DNA of 64,000 nucleotides from Chrysaora quinquecirrha (taxonomy: Eukaryota; Cnidaria; Scyphozoa; Semaeostomeae; Pelagiidae): assembly GCA_014526335.1 (NCBI GenBank), contig JACTAT010000059.1:916271-980270 (forward strand). The letters are read 5' to 3'. Below, one piece after another: positions 46,094-56,681 of the stretch. Position 1 is the stretch's first letter, and each line of letters starts with the position of its first letter. The notes under the pieces are model-generated. The model worked only from the letters and a program-made list of their open reading frames with translations, was not told the origin of the DNA and ran no database searches. The position numbers were made by a program, and so were the translations under genes.

Positions 46094-49000
46094 TGTCATC
46101 ATCATCATTGTCATCATCATCATTGTCATCATCATCATCATCAAACATCATCATCACCAGCATCATATTTGTCACCATCATCATCATCAGTATCTTCATT
46201 GCTACAGTATATGGATAATTTTAAGCTTTACTTTTTTGTCTGTTATGTGTTACCTCGCACGTTTCATCAAATATTTGTTTCCATTTTCAGTAATATTGTT
46301 TTTAATGAATGTGAAACATATCTAGTCAAGTATCAAGTAAGCATGTTATTATTTACTGTATTATGTTGAAAATTTTGATTATCATTATCATCTTCACGAT
46401 TGTTTGCTTTCCAACTTTAGAGTTTATGGATCAAAGTTTTCAAGCGGCTCAAAGACTCTAATTACGGCAATATTATTTTATTGATAGTTGTTAATTGTAT
46501 TTGTCAAAATGAATACTTGCAATGGGATTGTGTGACAGAAAATGCTATTATCATGCACATTTGCAGAACTTCCCAATTTTCACTGGTATCCCCCCCTGGG
46601 CCCTGCCCATCGTCCCCACAACATCACTGCCTCTTGTCCAAAGTAATTTTTCCAAGCATCTCCGTTGTTATGCATAGATCAATTTTTTGCAACTTTTCTC
46701 TTCCGGCTGTATTTATTTTTGTATCAATTAAATTTCCTTCGTAGAATCCAAAAGAAGCTGATCCAATGATGAAGGTTCAATCTGAACTTGATGAAACCAA
46801 AATAATAATGGTAGGTTTCCCTTATACTCTAAACACGTACACGTGCGCGTTGTTAAAAAACTACCGTCTCTTAGATTACCAAACGTTAAGAAACTTTGGT
46901 CGTCGAAAGATTTTTGTAGCGTTAATATTGAAATATGATAAATCGATGGGTCTTAAGTATCATTAAGTAAAGAATTGGGGCCTCGTAAACTTCAAATGCG
47001 TTACTTAAAAAGAAATACATATGTTGAAGAGAAAATTAATGATACAGTATATGGTTTGTTGAGAACTCAGGCGAGCTCTGAGCCAGCTCCTTGGAAGGTC
47101 AACGGTATGTGGGTGCAAGACAAAACCTGTACGAAACCTGCCTCGGAGACAGAATCGTGATTTAGGAGATATTGATTATTGAAACTAGCTTATTTGGGTG
47201 CCTGTATGTTGCACAGAATAATGGATGAGGAACGAAGTTTATGCCTTATCAGCCCTTTTTACGCCTGGTTGCAAAAGTAATGCCACTAACTTAGTACGAA
47301 GTGGCGTAAAAAGTCCTGATGTTGAACTACTACGTCCCCATCATCTAACCGTGGGGAACGTGTCGGTTTTCCTTTTGCCCGTTTTTCTAACTTAATTAAG
47401 CAGTTAAGATAAATAGGAGCGATGTGTGTAGCGTGGTCGTGTAAACTCTGGAAAACAGCTGGGAAAATAAAAATACACTGGTTTATATCTAGACTTATTA
47501 GTTTCCGCTCCTTCACAATGGCAATACCCTCGCTGCAGCAAAGTTTGATCGATCTCGATTTGGTGATAGTCTACACTTGGGGTGATGATTAGAACCCGTG
47601 TTCATTCAGTAAGTCTAGCTCCAATCAACAAAGAAAAGATCAAACAGCTGAAAGAAAAGAACGCAATAGCAGGGAAATCTCGTAATATATCTTGCATATT
47701 TTCTGTCGTGCACTTAAGCCAACTGTGCCTCGTTGACACTTGCAGAAGCTGAAACAACATTCCTTTTGCCGAAACATACGATATGAAGCCCTCTGTGAGC
47801 TCTGTTTGCGTATCCCTTCTTTACAATTCATATCTAGCTATACCTGAATAAATACACTTCGTCAAAATTATTTATAAATACTTAGAACGTCATTAACAAA
47901 TACAGCGTTTTTAAGTATGATTGAGGACTTTTTCGTAAATACTATCGTTTATGAAATCTCTTTCTACAATTTCCCGACGCTCTCTCCCTGGGTAAACTTT
48001 AAACGCACTATTTATGTTCCATTCTGGCTTGCTTTGGCATGGTTTGGGCTCTTGACGATACATACCACCCATAACTGTCCAGTTAAGATACGGTTCAATA
48101 GGGCAAGATGCGCTTACTTTATGTTCTGTATATCGAGTAAATGCATTAACGTTCCCTTCCCCCCGTCTGTTCCAAAACTCCAGCAAGTCATCCTTATACA
48201 AACCATGTATTGCTATATAATGATGACATAAATTGGAAATCTTCTTGATATTTTCGTCGTAAGACGCAGGGGGAGAATGGTGAATCCTTTCGTTATCCAT
48301 TCGTATGATTTCTGTTTGATTTAGGCCAATCTCCTGCTCCCAAATTGAAATTTGCTGATCTCCAAAAGGATGGCATAAAATTTTGTCAGCATCCTGCGCC
48401 AGAAACTTTGCAATGACGTCATTTGAAAACATGGCTACTCCTTCATCCATGTAGACAATGCCGTTTACCTGGCAATGAAGCCAACCGTAATGAACATTTT
48501 GGGGTGGGAAATGGGGTAAATCCCACATTAAATGGTCAACACATAACATTACATCATCATCTATCCGTAGGGTATAGTTGAAATTATAGTTTCTTGTTGC
48601 CCATTGAATGATATATAAAAATCTGAATCCAAAATTGATGCCAGGTTTGACTGGTGTAAATATGATATCTTTATGCATTGCTTGCTCTTTCTGGATTTCA
48701 GAACGAACTGTATCTTCAGTAATTGAATCGAATGGATCTGTGAAAAACCAGCATGCAACCTTAAAAGGAATAGATAAAATAGCTATTGTAATTAAGTAGG
48801 CAAGCAAGTCACCCATCGGTCGTGGAGACCAGAAGGCTCCTCCTTCATTTGCTGCTACTCTATTTTGGGGTTGGTGCGACTCCCACTCCTGATCTGAAAA
48901 CATATTGCGTACATTATATTGTTCCATTATACAACAAGCCACGTGGTGCTCAGCAAAGCCAACCAGGGAGTAATGCACCTAGAGCTAAATCTCCCTGATA

Positions 49001-52000
49001 CCAACGCAAAATGCGTTCGTATTCTCTTTTACTGATAGCTATACGATAGCAATGTATGGCACGTTTCAGGCGTACAAGCTTTTTTTATAAAGAACAATTT
49101 TATAAGGAACCTACATTGAGAAGGTTGAAAAATCTAGATCTTATACTAATAAAGATAACATCGCTAAAGAACTTTTCAATTTTTAATATTTCTATCACTG
49201 CAGAGAGTCAAGAATTCGGAAGCCGGTTCCATTAATTTTCAGTCAAAGCTCGCATAAATTGTATGTTGCGCATGTATCAAGTGTTTCCTTAGATAGCTAC
49301 TTTCCAGCTTTACTCACACTCACATACAAAGTGTCTCTTTATAAAAGTCATGGCACTAAATATGAAGTTAAAACTAAGGAACTATTAAGGAACTTTATGT
49401 ACCACAATTTTTTCAAAAGATGTCCAAAGAATAAGGAACTTTTGCAACTACAATTTTATCAAAAGATGTCCAAAGAATAAGGAGCTTTAGGAACTAGCCC
49501 TTGAGCTAGGATCTTTATAAAAAAAGCGCATTAAAGGACCACTGGGAAAAGGGGCAGCTGCCTCCTCCAGCATCAAATGGAATAGTCGCACTATTGGCTT
49601 CGGGTTTTGCTTTTCCCTCAGTAAGCAAGGAAGTTTGCCAAATTAGGCAAAGTGCCTGATTTTGTTGTCTTTGCTATTATTTAATTTAAATTGGTCATCA
49701 AACCTGATTTTGGTTGTGGCATTCTTTCCACCATGTCTTTCGAATGTTTCGCCTTCTCTGAAATTTGGATGGTGCAGTTAGAACCATGATCAATAATTCC
49801 ACATTCCTTACTACTTTTTGCTTTTCAATCAAGTCACTGAACAACAAATTCTTTGGAGTCTTAATTTTCGTTGTAGCAGGCAAAATAGTGTTGTTGGGTT
49901 TTGATAACATAACTGTCGTGTGCTTTCCATTAGATTCCGCTAGGTTCGTCCTATCAAGCGAAATGTTGTCATTCGGTCGTTTTCGTGCAACTTTGATATT
50001 TTGCTCGCTGCGTGAGCCTGGAATCTCGCTTTCAATTTTCTTCTTCGGTTTTTCATTTGTAACAATAACTTTCGCTTCTTTCATCAGTTTAGCTGATAAA
50101 TCATTTGCTTTTTGCGAATCCAGGCGGTTTAAGGCAGCAGTTCCGAGTTTATTGACGGGCTTTAGCGGAGGTAAAATTCCTTTAATTCGATATGAATCCA
50201 ATATATCACCATAAAGGTATAATCTGATATCCAGAATATAGCCTAAGATTATAAGGATACATAACTGTATCAAAATAGCAATGGAGAACAGTGTAATCTT
50301 CTTCATAACTCTGTAGCTACTACTGTTTTTGAAAGTAACTGCAACGTGCGATTAATGACTTGTTTGTTGATCTGTCGTGTAGATATCTTACATAACTTCT
50401 AGTACCCAGCCCCGGGCCGGGGAAGTGCCTCGGGCACGTGTTGAATAAGAGTGATGAACTGGTTGTCGTAATTTGCTCTTCTTGTCTGTATCTTGGACTT
50501 TATCTTGGATTTACGGAACACAACAATGGCGACGAGGATCAACTAACTTTCGACATTATTTTGTTATCGTTTTCTACCTGTATTTCGTCGTTACGAGTCG
50601 CTTAGGCCATTTTCAGTTGTTTTATCATGGCGACCTCTGCTGGCCTAGCACCTATGCCTCCGTTCGATCCAGACACTGCTCTCGGAGCAGATGTATCTTG
50701 TCGTTGGAAAGTCTGGTTAGAGGACTTCGAAACATTTCTAGTTGCGAGCGACATCAATGATGATAAAAGGAAAAGAGCCTTACTTTTATACCAAGCGGGT
50801 TCCCGTGTGCGTGAAATTTTTCGTCATTTAGACAACACTGGAGAGGATTACAAGTCTGCTTGTGAAAAACTGACTGCCCATTTTCAACCACAGAAAAACC
50901 GCATTTTCGAAGTTTATACATTTCGTCAGGCCATACAGGGCTCAGGTGAAAGTATCGATCAGTTTCACACACGTCTGCGTTCTCTAGCTCAAAACTGTGA
51001 GTTTCATGACCCTGATTTTGAGATACAAATGCAAATAGTGATTGGTGGAAAGTCAAGTCGACTTCGCAAACTTGCATTGCGAGATCCGGATTTCAAACTT
51101 AGTGATATGCTCATTGCAGGAAGACGGGAGGAATCCAGCTCTTTCCAGGCAGCACAAATTGAACACCGCATTGAACAAAACTCTTTGCATTCAGAAAAGC
51201 TAAACAAAATTTCATCAAGCAAATTTGAAAGCCGTCCACGACCAAAACATTGTTTTAACTGTGGAGGGGAATACCCCCATACATCTGTTTGCCCAGCAAA
51301 AGGAAAAACTTGCAAAGCCTGTGGGAAAGATCATCATTTTGCCAAATATTGCCGCTCAAAACAAAAGTCATTTCAGCCCATTAACCCACTGGAAACTGCT
51401 CCAGACCAAGGACAGCCTTCAGACTCTGAGTCATCTTCTGACAGTCACTACTGCTATTCAACTGAACACCAAAATCCGGTCCCCAAAAGCACTCAACCAA
51501 AGGCAAATATCTTTATTGAGGGACAGAGGATTCCAATGACAGTGGACACAGGGCAACTATCAATGTTATTGACTGGGAAACATTTAAAAAATTAACTCTG
51601 TGCACTTAGAGCCTACAACTGTGAAAGCCTTTGCATTTAACAGCTCAGAACCTGTAAAACTTGCAGGAAAATTTGAAACAGTTTTGGAAACACAAAAGCG
51701 TTATGCTGTTGCTACTGTCTATGTCACACAAGGAAAAGGGGGATGCCTGCTAAGTGCCACTTCAGCACAAGAATTAGGCCTTGTCACATTACATTTAAAT
51801 AACATATCTACCCATCAGCCTAATTTAGCTATTGATGATATTCCTATACAGCGTCTCATAGAGAAGCATACGCAACTATTTGAAGGACTTGGGAAACTAA
51901 AAGGAAAGCAAATTGAACTAGTCATTGATGAAAATGTAACTCCAGTAATGCAACCATTACGACGAATTCCTTTTCATGCAAGGAAAAAGCTAGAAGATGC

Positions 52001-55000
52001 ACTTGCTGAATTAATTGCAAAGGATATTATCGAAAAGGTCCCGGACAATGATAAAGCTGAATGGGTATCTCCAGTTGTTCTTGTGCCTAAGCCTAATGAC
52101 ACTGTTCGCTATGCATTGATATGAGGGTTGCAAACCAAGCAATCAAGCGCACCAGACATCCTATTCCTACCAGACAAGACGTTGCTCTTTCTTTGAATGG
52201 TGCTACAGTTTTCTCAAAACTTGACTTAAATGAAGCATATCACCAGCTTGAGTTGAGCTCACCCTCGCGTCACATCACTACCTTCAACACTCACATTGGC
52301 TTGTATAGATATAAACGGCTCAATTATGGGACAAATGCAGCAGCTGAATTGTTTCAACATGCATTAACGGAGGTGCTGCAAGGTCTCTCCAATGTGCAGA
52401 ATATTGCAGATGATATTATTGTCTATGGAAAAACTCGTGCTGAACATGATGAAGCCTTGGCAGCTTGCCTACAGAAACTAGAACATAATGGTTTTACACT
52501 TAACTTTAAGAAATGTCGCTTCTTAAAATCTAATCTCAAATTCTTTGGTCAGATATATTCTAAAGATGGTGTCCAAGCAGACCCAGACAAGATCAATGCC
52601 TTTCTTAATACACCAACACCAAACACAGTGAGTGAAGTCAGAAGTTTACTTGGTATGGCTAACTATTGTTCACAATTCATACCTAATTTTGCTACCATTA
52701 CTGAGCCTTTACGACAACTTACTAAAAAAGGGACAGCTTTTCTATGGAATGGTTCACACCAACAAGCCTATGACCAATTAAAAGCTGCATTAACAAACAG
52801 TCCAGTAATGAGTTACTTTGACACCAGCAAAGATACCCTTCTTTATGTTGATGCCAGTCCAGTTGGTATCTCCGCAATCTTAGCACAAAGAGATCCTGAT
52901 ACCTTGGGTGAACATGTGGTGTGTTATGGAAGCCGTGCTCTCACAGATGTTGAAAAGAGATATTCTCAAACAGAAAAAGAAGGACTAGCTATTGTATGGG
53001 GTATTGAACACTTTCATTTATACTTGTTTGGTAAGTCATTTACATTGTTTACTGATCATCGTGCTTTGGAGCTTATTTATAACAATCCTACTTCTAAGCC
53101 ACCCGCTCGGATTGAGCGATGGCTATTGAGACTACAGCAATATCAATTTCATGTGACCTATAAGCCAGGCTCAAGCAACCCAGCTGATTTCATGTCTCGT
53201 CATCCTGTTCAGACCTTGTCAGAGAAAGTTAATATAGCAGATGAATATGTGAACGCTATTACTAGCTATGCATTACCAAATCCACAATACATCTCTTTAA
53301 AAGAGCTGCAAGATGCCACAAATGATGATGCACATCTACAAGCTGTACGCAATGCTTTAAAAACAGATCTCTGGAATACGGATCTCACAAAGGCTTTTGG
53401 CCAAATAAGACATGAAATTACTGATGACCATAGTAGCCAGCTTCTACTTAGAGGCACAAGAATAATTATTCCTACTTCTCTTCAAAAACGCATCGTGAAA
53501 TTAAGCCACCTGGGACATCCTGGAGTTGCAAAAACAAAAGCGTTACTTGTGAACACGTGTGGTTCCCACACATGGATGCTGCAGTTGAAGAAGAAGTTCA
53601 AATTGTCTGTCCTGCCAATCTATGACTAGAGGAAATTCTCCTGAACCGCTACAATCTAGACAGATGCCAGATGGCCCATGGCAAACTGTTCATGTTGATT
53701 TTTTTGGGCCATTGCCAAACAATATCTATTGCCTTGTTTTTATTGATAGTTACTCCAGATACCCAGAAGTTGAGTTCGTCAGCAGCACTTCCGCCAGAGC
53801 TGTTATCCCTGTGTTTGATTCAATATTTGCTCGACATGGACTACCTTATAAAATTGTGTCTGATAATGGACCTCCTTTTCAGAGTGAAGAGCTACGCCGG
53901 TATATGGGATTACTGGATATCAAACACGAACACTCGACTCCATTATGGCCTCAGGGAAATTCAGATGTAGAGAGTTTCATGCGACCTTTGAAAAAAGCAC
54001 TAACTATTGCCAACATAGAACGCCGTCCAATGCAACAGGAACTCTCAAAATTCTTGTTAAGCTACAGAAACAGCCCTCACTCTACAACTGGTGTTCCACC
54101 ATCTCAACTACTATTTAACAGAAAAATTCGAGGATCGCTACCTCAGCTCAATCCAGGAGCAAAAGTGATTCACAAACATAAACTGGCACAGGAAGCAAAC
54201 CAGAGAGAGAAAGAGAAGAGTCGAACGTATGCAAACAGAAGAAGAAACGTGAAGTCCAGTAATATTAACATCGGTGACACAGTGATGGTGAAGGAAACTG
54301 AACGCAGAAAGTTAACACCAAAGTTTAAGATAATTCCATACATTGTTATTAGAAAGGATGGCACAAAGATAACTGCAGAAAATGAACACCATACTATCAC
54401 GAGGAACTCGTCATTCTTTAAGAAAATACCAAACCGAAAATATGAAGACATCGATGATGATGATGATGAATATAAGATTGTGAGAAATATGGAGAAAAAT
54501 GGAGATATTGTAAGGAGGTCTACAAGAATACGAATGCCACCAGAACACTACGGAAACCCTGTAGACTCATCTGCTATCAGATTCTGAACATTAGACATTT
54601 GGATATAGTAATTGACTGACTGACTTGATATTTTATAGTTTTGTTGTTTTGTTTGCTTTGTTTGTTTTGTTTTGTTAAAAAAAAAAGGGGGTGATGTCGT
54701 GTAGATATCTTACGTAACTACTAGTACCCAGCCCCCGGGCCGGGGAAGTACCTCGGGCACGTGTTGAATAACAGTGATGAACTGGTTGTCGTAATTTGCT
54801 CTTCTTGTCTGTATCTTGGACTTTATCTTGGATTTACGGAACACAACACCAGGGGGGGGAGCGTCGAGAGGAGTGACTGGGACCGCCTGCTAAGATTAGC
54901 CTTGTGCGTTGCCATTGTCTCTTGCAACCCAACCAATATTTTCTAATCTTATGTTGATTCAATCTTTTCAATTTGCCAGAGATTTCGTCAGCATGTGTTT

Positions 55001-56681
55001 ACGTACGTTTCATTATAACATATCACTTGCAATAGAAACTAAAATAAACTAGTAACTATTATAAGAACTTGCAACTAATATTAATCATATACTTACCTAG
55101 TTGTTCTCTCTTTGTACCGTCTTGCCTTTATCCAGATGATACTAGTTACACACTTCAAAGCAAGATTTCCTTGGAATTCCGGTACATACCTCTGGTGGGG
55201 TGTTTTTACCTTAAAAAAGAACTGTCTTCAAGATATGGATGAGGGCTAACAAAGCAGATACACTAAATCCAAACGAAGTGGAACCTTGGGATGTATGAAG
55301 TGGAAAATTTGTCGAAAATTTTATGGGTTCTGTAGCATGGCGGAATTTCCTATAGCGCCTGATCACATAGAGTTCGGGTTCGAATCCGATCTGTGTATTT
55401 GTCCATTGTAGCAAAATCTATCCATATGTTTGCCATTCAAGAAACATATTCAAAGCCAATGTAAACTGACTGTATGTCCTCTGCTTTTTAGTACAACACT
55501 ATAGAACAAGTCTTACAAAGAGGCGAGAAGCTAGATGACCTTGTTACCAAATCAGAAGGACTGAGCATGTCTTCAAAAACATTCTACACAACTGTAAGAT
55601 CTCATTTATCTTTTATTTGCTTTTTCATTGCTAGCAAACCTTATTTGTTAAAAATTTTAGCATTTCATGGCAATAAATTGCACATTTTTTTAATAAGAAA
55701 ACTGGCCTGATGGTAGTAGGTTTCTTAATTTTTGACCCCTTTTCAAGATGCTGTTATACGATGTAATTTTACTTTGCAACTTATCTCACAATAAAGTTTG
55801 AGAACATTGCAAGGTTTGATTGGAATGTTAGGCCCTTGGCAAGTGATCAAACATTGTTCGTCAAACATCTGGAATTTTCTTGTCAAACACCATGTTTTTC
55901 TGTTTGGCCATGTCGCGAAACATTGTTCATCCAATACTTTTTGCTTGTGACAATTAGAAAATTGTTGAAGCTATTTTAAAATGATTCTTACTCAAGTAAT
56001 TCTGCTTGTCAAGCAATGTTTGTGACATCATCAAACAGTCAAACAGTGCTTGTAAAGTGAACCTCAAATGTTTGAGAAAACGATGCTTGACGGTTTGGCC
56101 GGGTGTTACATACCAACGTGCGATTCCGGCTGTGCGATTCTAGTGGAGATCAGAAACCTTATATAAAGAAGTCTGCTTGTTCACAAAATTGCTAGAGAAC
56201 AAAAACACTATAGGAGAACATCTTTTCATAAAGTTCTTTCTTGTGTAGACAGAAAAAGCTTGTTTTCAAAAGTAGCCCTTGGACGTAAAAGCCCCGGCAA
56301 GAGACAGCCAACAGTTCACCAAGAATTGGCCAGTATTCATGTAGAAAGAAATACTTTCGTTTGGCGATCTTGCTCGGTGAACCAACATCATGGTTGATGA
56401 TGACACGCGTGTAATAAGTTAAGATTAAGACCACATTTTTTTTATTAATGTTGGCTTTAAATTTTGACTAGGTTTAGCCACCCATGTCATAGCAGCAGCC
56501 AACATTCAGTTTGGCGAAGTGGTGACAATGTAAAAGGTCGGTCTAATGTTGACAACCTTTGGCCGAGACATGACAGTGACACTGCATACTCAGAAGCAGT
56601 GAGGAGACAAAGATCCTGCAAAAATTTACAAATACGTATCTTTTTCAGGCAAGGAAGACGAACTCATGCTGTGGCTGGTAG
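44246..56681 (+). CDS. YKT6: YKT6, longin-domain R-SNARE, complete
   Basis: Eight exons join in phase to 195 residues (human 198): 44246-44346, 44754-44836, 45516-45616, 45760-45815, 46291-46336, 46745-46810, 55492-55593 and 56649-56681. The longin domain (about 1-130) shows [38 protein letters not shown] and [10 protein letters not shown]. The R-SNARE motif (about 138-185) runs from [17 protein letters not shown] through [18 protein letters not shown], with Arg at the zero layer. YKT6 cycles between cytosol and membranes and acts in Golgi, endosome and autophagosome fusion through lipidation of C-terminal cysteines. Here the protein ends Asn-Ser-Cys-Cys-Gly-Trp rather than in a standard CaaX box. 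Intron 6 (8.7 kb) hosts a glycosyltransferase gene on the other strand and a Gypsy element. Confidence 0.95.
44887..45042 (-). repeat. tRNA-derived SINE in YKT6 intron 2
   Basis: A relative of 36184-36362 and 62813-62990. In plus orientation it shows GGGACTTGAACCCTG (degenerate B box) and CTGAGCTTCTGACACCTCGA, then GCTGGATTAGACCA (A box). It is more diverged than the other two copies. Confidence 0.6.
45856..46195. repeat. ATC/CAT trinucleotide microsatellite in YKT6 intron 4
   Basis: A long imperfect (ATC)n tract, purest near 46050-46140. It produces poly-Asp, poly-Ser and poly-Ile open frames on both strands that are not genes. It ends ~95 bp before exon 5. Confidence 0.95.
46811..47910. 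other. YKT6 intron 6, part upstream of the nested gene
   Basis: About 1.1 kb with no recognised gene or repeat. It should contain the 3' end of the minus-strand glycosyltransferase transcript. The small open frames in it show no family resemblance. Confidence 0.4.
47911..50306 (-). CDS. GT31-family (beta-1,3-galactosyltransferase-like) glycosyltransferase
   Basis: Two exons, 49704-50306 and 47911-48759, join in phase to 483 residues. The N-terminus is a type II signal anchor: KK at residues 2-3, then a hydrophobic stretch of about 22 residues. A low-complexity basic stem (about 45-165) follows. The catalytic domain starts with IMVLTAPS and [10 protein letters not shown], the GT31 entry motif. 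It continues with LRIDDDVML (the DxD metal/nucleotide-sugar site, Asp 268-270) and [13 protein letters not shown]. The usual C-terminal EDV-type motif is not obvious; [14 protein letters not shown] occupies that position. It would act in the Golgi lumen; donor and acceptor are unknown. It lies entirely within YKT6 intron 6, antisense. Its intron holds an inverted-repeat element (49078-49533), and a Gypsy 5' LTR begins 67 bp upstream of its ATG. Confidence 0.85.
49078..49533. repeat. Inverted-repeat element in the glycosyltransferase intron
   Basis: AAGCTTTTTTTATAAAGAAC on the left pairs with GATCTTTATAAAAAAAGCGC on the right. The GGAACTAGCCCTTGAGCTAGG block near the right end parallels AGGGCCCGAGCTAGG in the element at 40479-40874, so it is a diverged relative of that family. 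A ~25-bp phrase (CAAAAGATGTCCAAAGAATAAGGA) occurs twice inside. Confidence 0.65.
50373..50525 (+). repeat. 5' LTR
   Basis: Begins TGTCGTG and ends AACACAACA (TG...CA), 153 bp. It contains a GC-rich CCCCGGGCCGGGG palindrome and GGGCACGTG, an E-box core. It lies 67 bp upstream of the glycosyltransferase ATG on the opposite strand. Confidence 0.93.
50527..50539 (+). promoter_or_regulatory. Primer-binding site, probably tRNA-Ser(GCT)
   Basis: TGGCGACGAGGAT follows the LTR by one base. It is complementary to a tRNA 3' end reading ATCCTCGTCGCCA, which is how animal tRNA-Ser(GCT) ends. The match is from knowledge of that tRNA, not from a search. Confidence 0.65.
50627..51595 (+). CDS. gag: Gag with two zinc knuckles, running into protease
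   Basis: The capsid-like region (about 25-195) includes [20 protein letters not shown], typical of retrotransposon Gag. Two CCHC knuckles follow near residues 209-222 (CX2CX5HX3C, slightly irregular) and 229-242 (CX2CX4HX4C). The frame continues into an aspartic protease start with the catalytic DTG at residues 307-309. It then shifts and stops at 51595, because a base appears to be missing in the G-run just after DTG. Confidence 0.88.
   Translation: MATSAGLAPMPPFDPDTALGADVSCRWKVWLEDFETFLVASDINDDKRKRALLLYQAGSRVREIFRHLDNTGEDYKSACEKLTAHFQPQKNRIFEVYTFRQAIQGSGESIDQFHTRLRSLAQNCEFHDPDFEIQMQIVIGGKSSRLRKLALRDPDFKLSDMLIAGRREESSSFQAAQIEHRIEQNSLHSEKLNKISSSKFESRPRPKHCFNCGGEYPHTSVCPAKGKTCKACGKDHHFAKYCRSKQKSFQPINPLETAPDQGQPSDSESSSDSHYCYSTEHQNPVPKSTQPKANIFIEGQRIPMTVDTGQLSMLLTGKHLKN
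51600..53629 (+). pseudogene. pol: Pol: protease remnant, reverse transcriptase, RNase H (frameshifted)
   Basis: The open frame 51600-52124 carries the rest of the protease and the RT thumb-side start. It ends in a stop created by an indel near 52110. The frame 52121-53629 resumes within RT, with [12 protein letters not shown], the catalytic ADD (about 52406-52414), FLNTPTP and the LLGMANYC block. RNase H follows with VDASP and TDHRALE, and then a [12 protein letters not shown] region. The frame is lost again near 53560-53625, in what should be the integrase zinc finger. Confidence 0.85.
53622..54587 (+). CDS. Integrase core and C-terminal region of the Gypsy element
   Basis: The catalytic D-D-E residues are visible: Asp in VDFFGPL, Asp in SDNGPPF, and Glu in DVESFM 35 residues later. 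A basic C-terminal domain and an acidic run near the end follow. The N-terminal HHCC finger is split off by the preceding frameshift, so this frame alone is incomplete. Confidence 0.88.
   Translation: MTRGNSPEPLQSRQMPDGPWQTVHVDFFGPLPNNIYCLVFIDSYSRYPEVEFVSSTSARAVIPVFDSIFARHGLPYKIVSDNGPPFQSEELRRYMGLLDIKHEHSTPLWPQGNSDVESFMRPLKKALTIANIERRPMQQELSKFLLSYRNSPHSTTGVPPSQLLFNRKIRGSLPQLNPGAKVIHKHKLAQEANQREKEKSRTYANRRRNVKSSNINIGDTVMVKETERRKLTPKFKIIPYIVIRKDGTKITAENEHHTITRNSSFFKKIPNRKYEDIDDDDDEYKIVRNMEKNGDIVRRSTRIRMPPEHYGNPVDSSAIRF
54677..54694 (+). promoter_or_regulatory. Polypurine tract
   Basis: An A-run followed by GGGGG and TGA lies directly before the 3' LTR, the expected plus-strand priming site. 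Confidence 0.8.
54695..54848 (+). repeat. 3' LTR
   Basis: About 97% identical to the 5' LTR. Differences include CAT/CGT and TTC/TAC early on, an extra C in the GC-rich palindrome, GTG/GTA, and AAG/AAC. Confidence 0.93.
55831..56105. repeat. Harbinger-like MITE in YKT6 intron 7
   Basis: Flanked by TTA at 55828-55830 and 56106-56108. The left end GGCCCTTGGCAAGTGATC and right end GATGCTTGACGGTTTGGCCG are degenerate inverted repeats, with ACATTGTTCGTCAAACATC inside. Confidence 0.75.

Larger units (their letters stand above)
50373..54848 (+). mobile_element. Ty3/Gypsy LTR retrotransposon (mag/K02A2.6-like), frameshifted
   Basis: A ~4.5-kb element with two ~153-bp LTRs, a primer-binding site, gag, protease, reverse transcriptase, RNase H, integrase and a polypurine tract in Gypsy order (integrase after RNase H). 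There is no envelope gene. The LTRs differ by about four substitutions and one indel, so insertion is fairly recent. At least three frame disruptions are present: just after the protease active site, early in RT, and between RNase H and the integrase core. As sequenced it is not autonomous. No matching short direct repeat flanks it (TGATC on the left, CCAGG on the right). It sits in YKT6 intron 6, in the same orientation as YKT6. Confidence 0.95.

Noticed and set aside
45921..46325. Poly-Asp, poly-Ser and poly-Ile open frames
   Set aside because: They are translations of the ATC microsatellite in YKT6 intron 4.
48760..48978. Extension of the second glycosyltransferase exon to an upstream ATG at 48978
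   Set aside because: The frame is open, but the conserved order requires joining from 49704 to the acceptor at 48759; the extra residues have no GT31 similarity.
55290..55400. Possible tRNA gene (GGTTCGAATCC at about 55376)
   Set aside because: The B box is good, but I could not build acceptor and anticodon stems; at most a SINE fragment.
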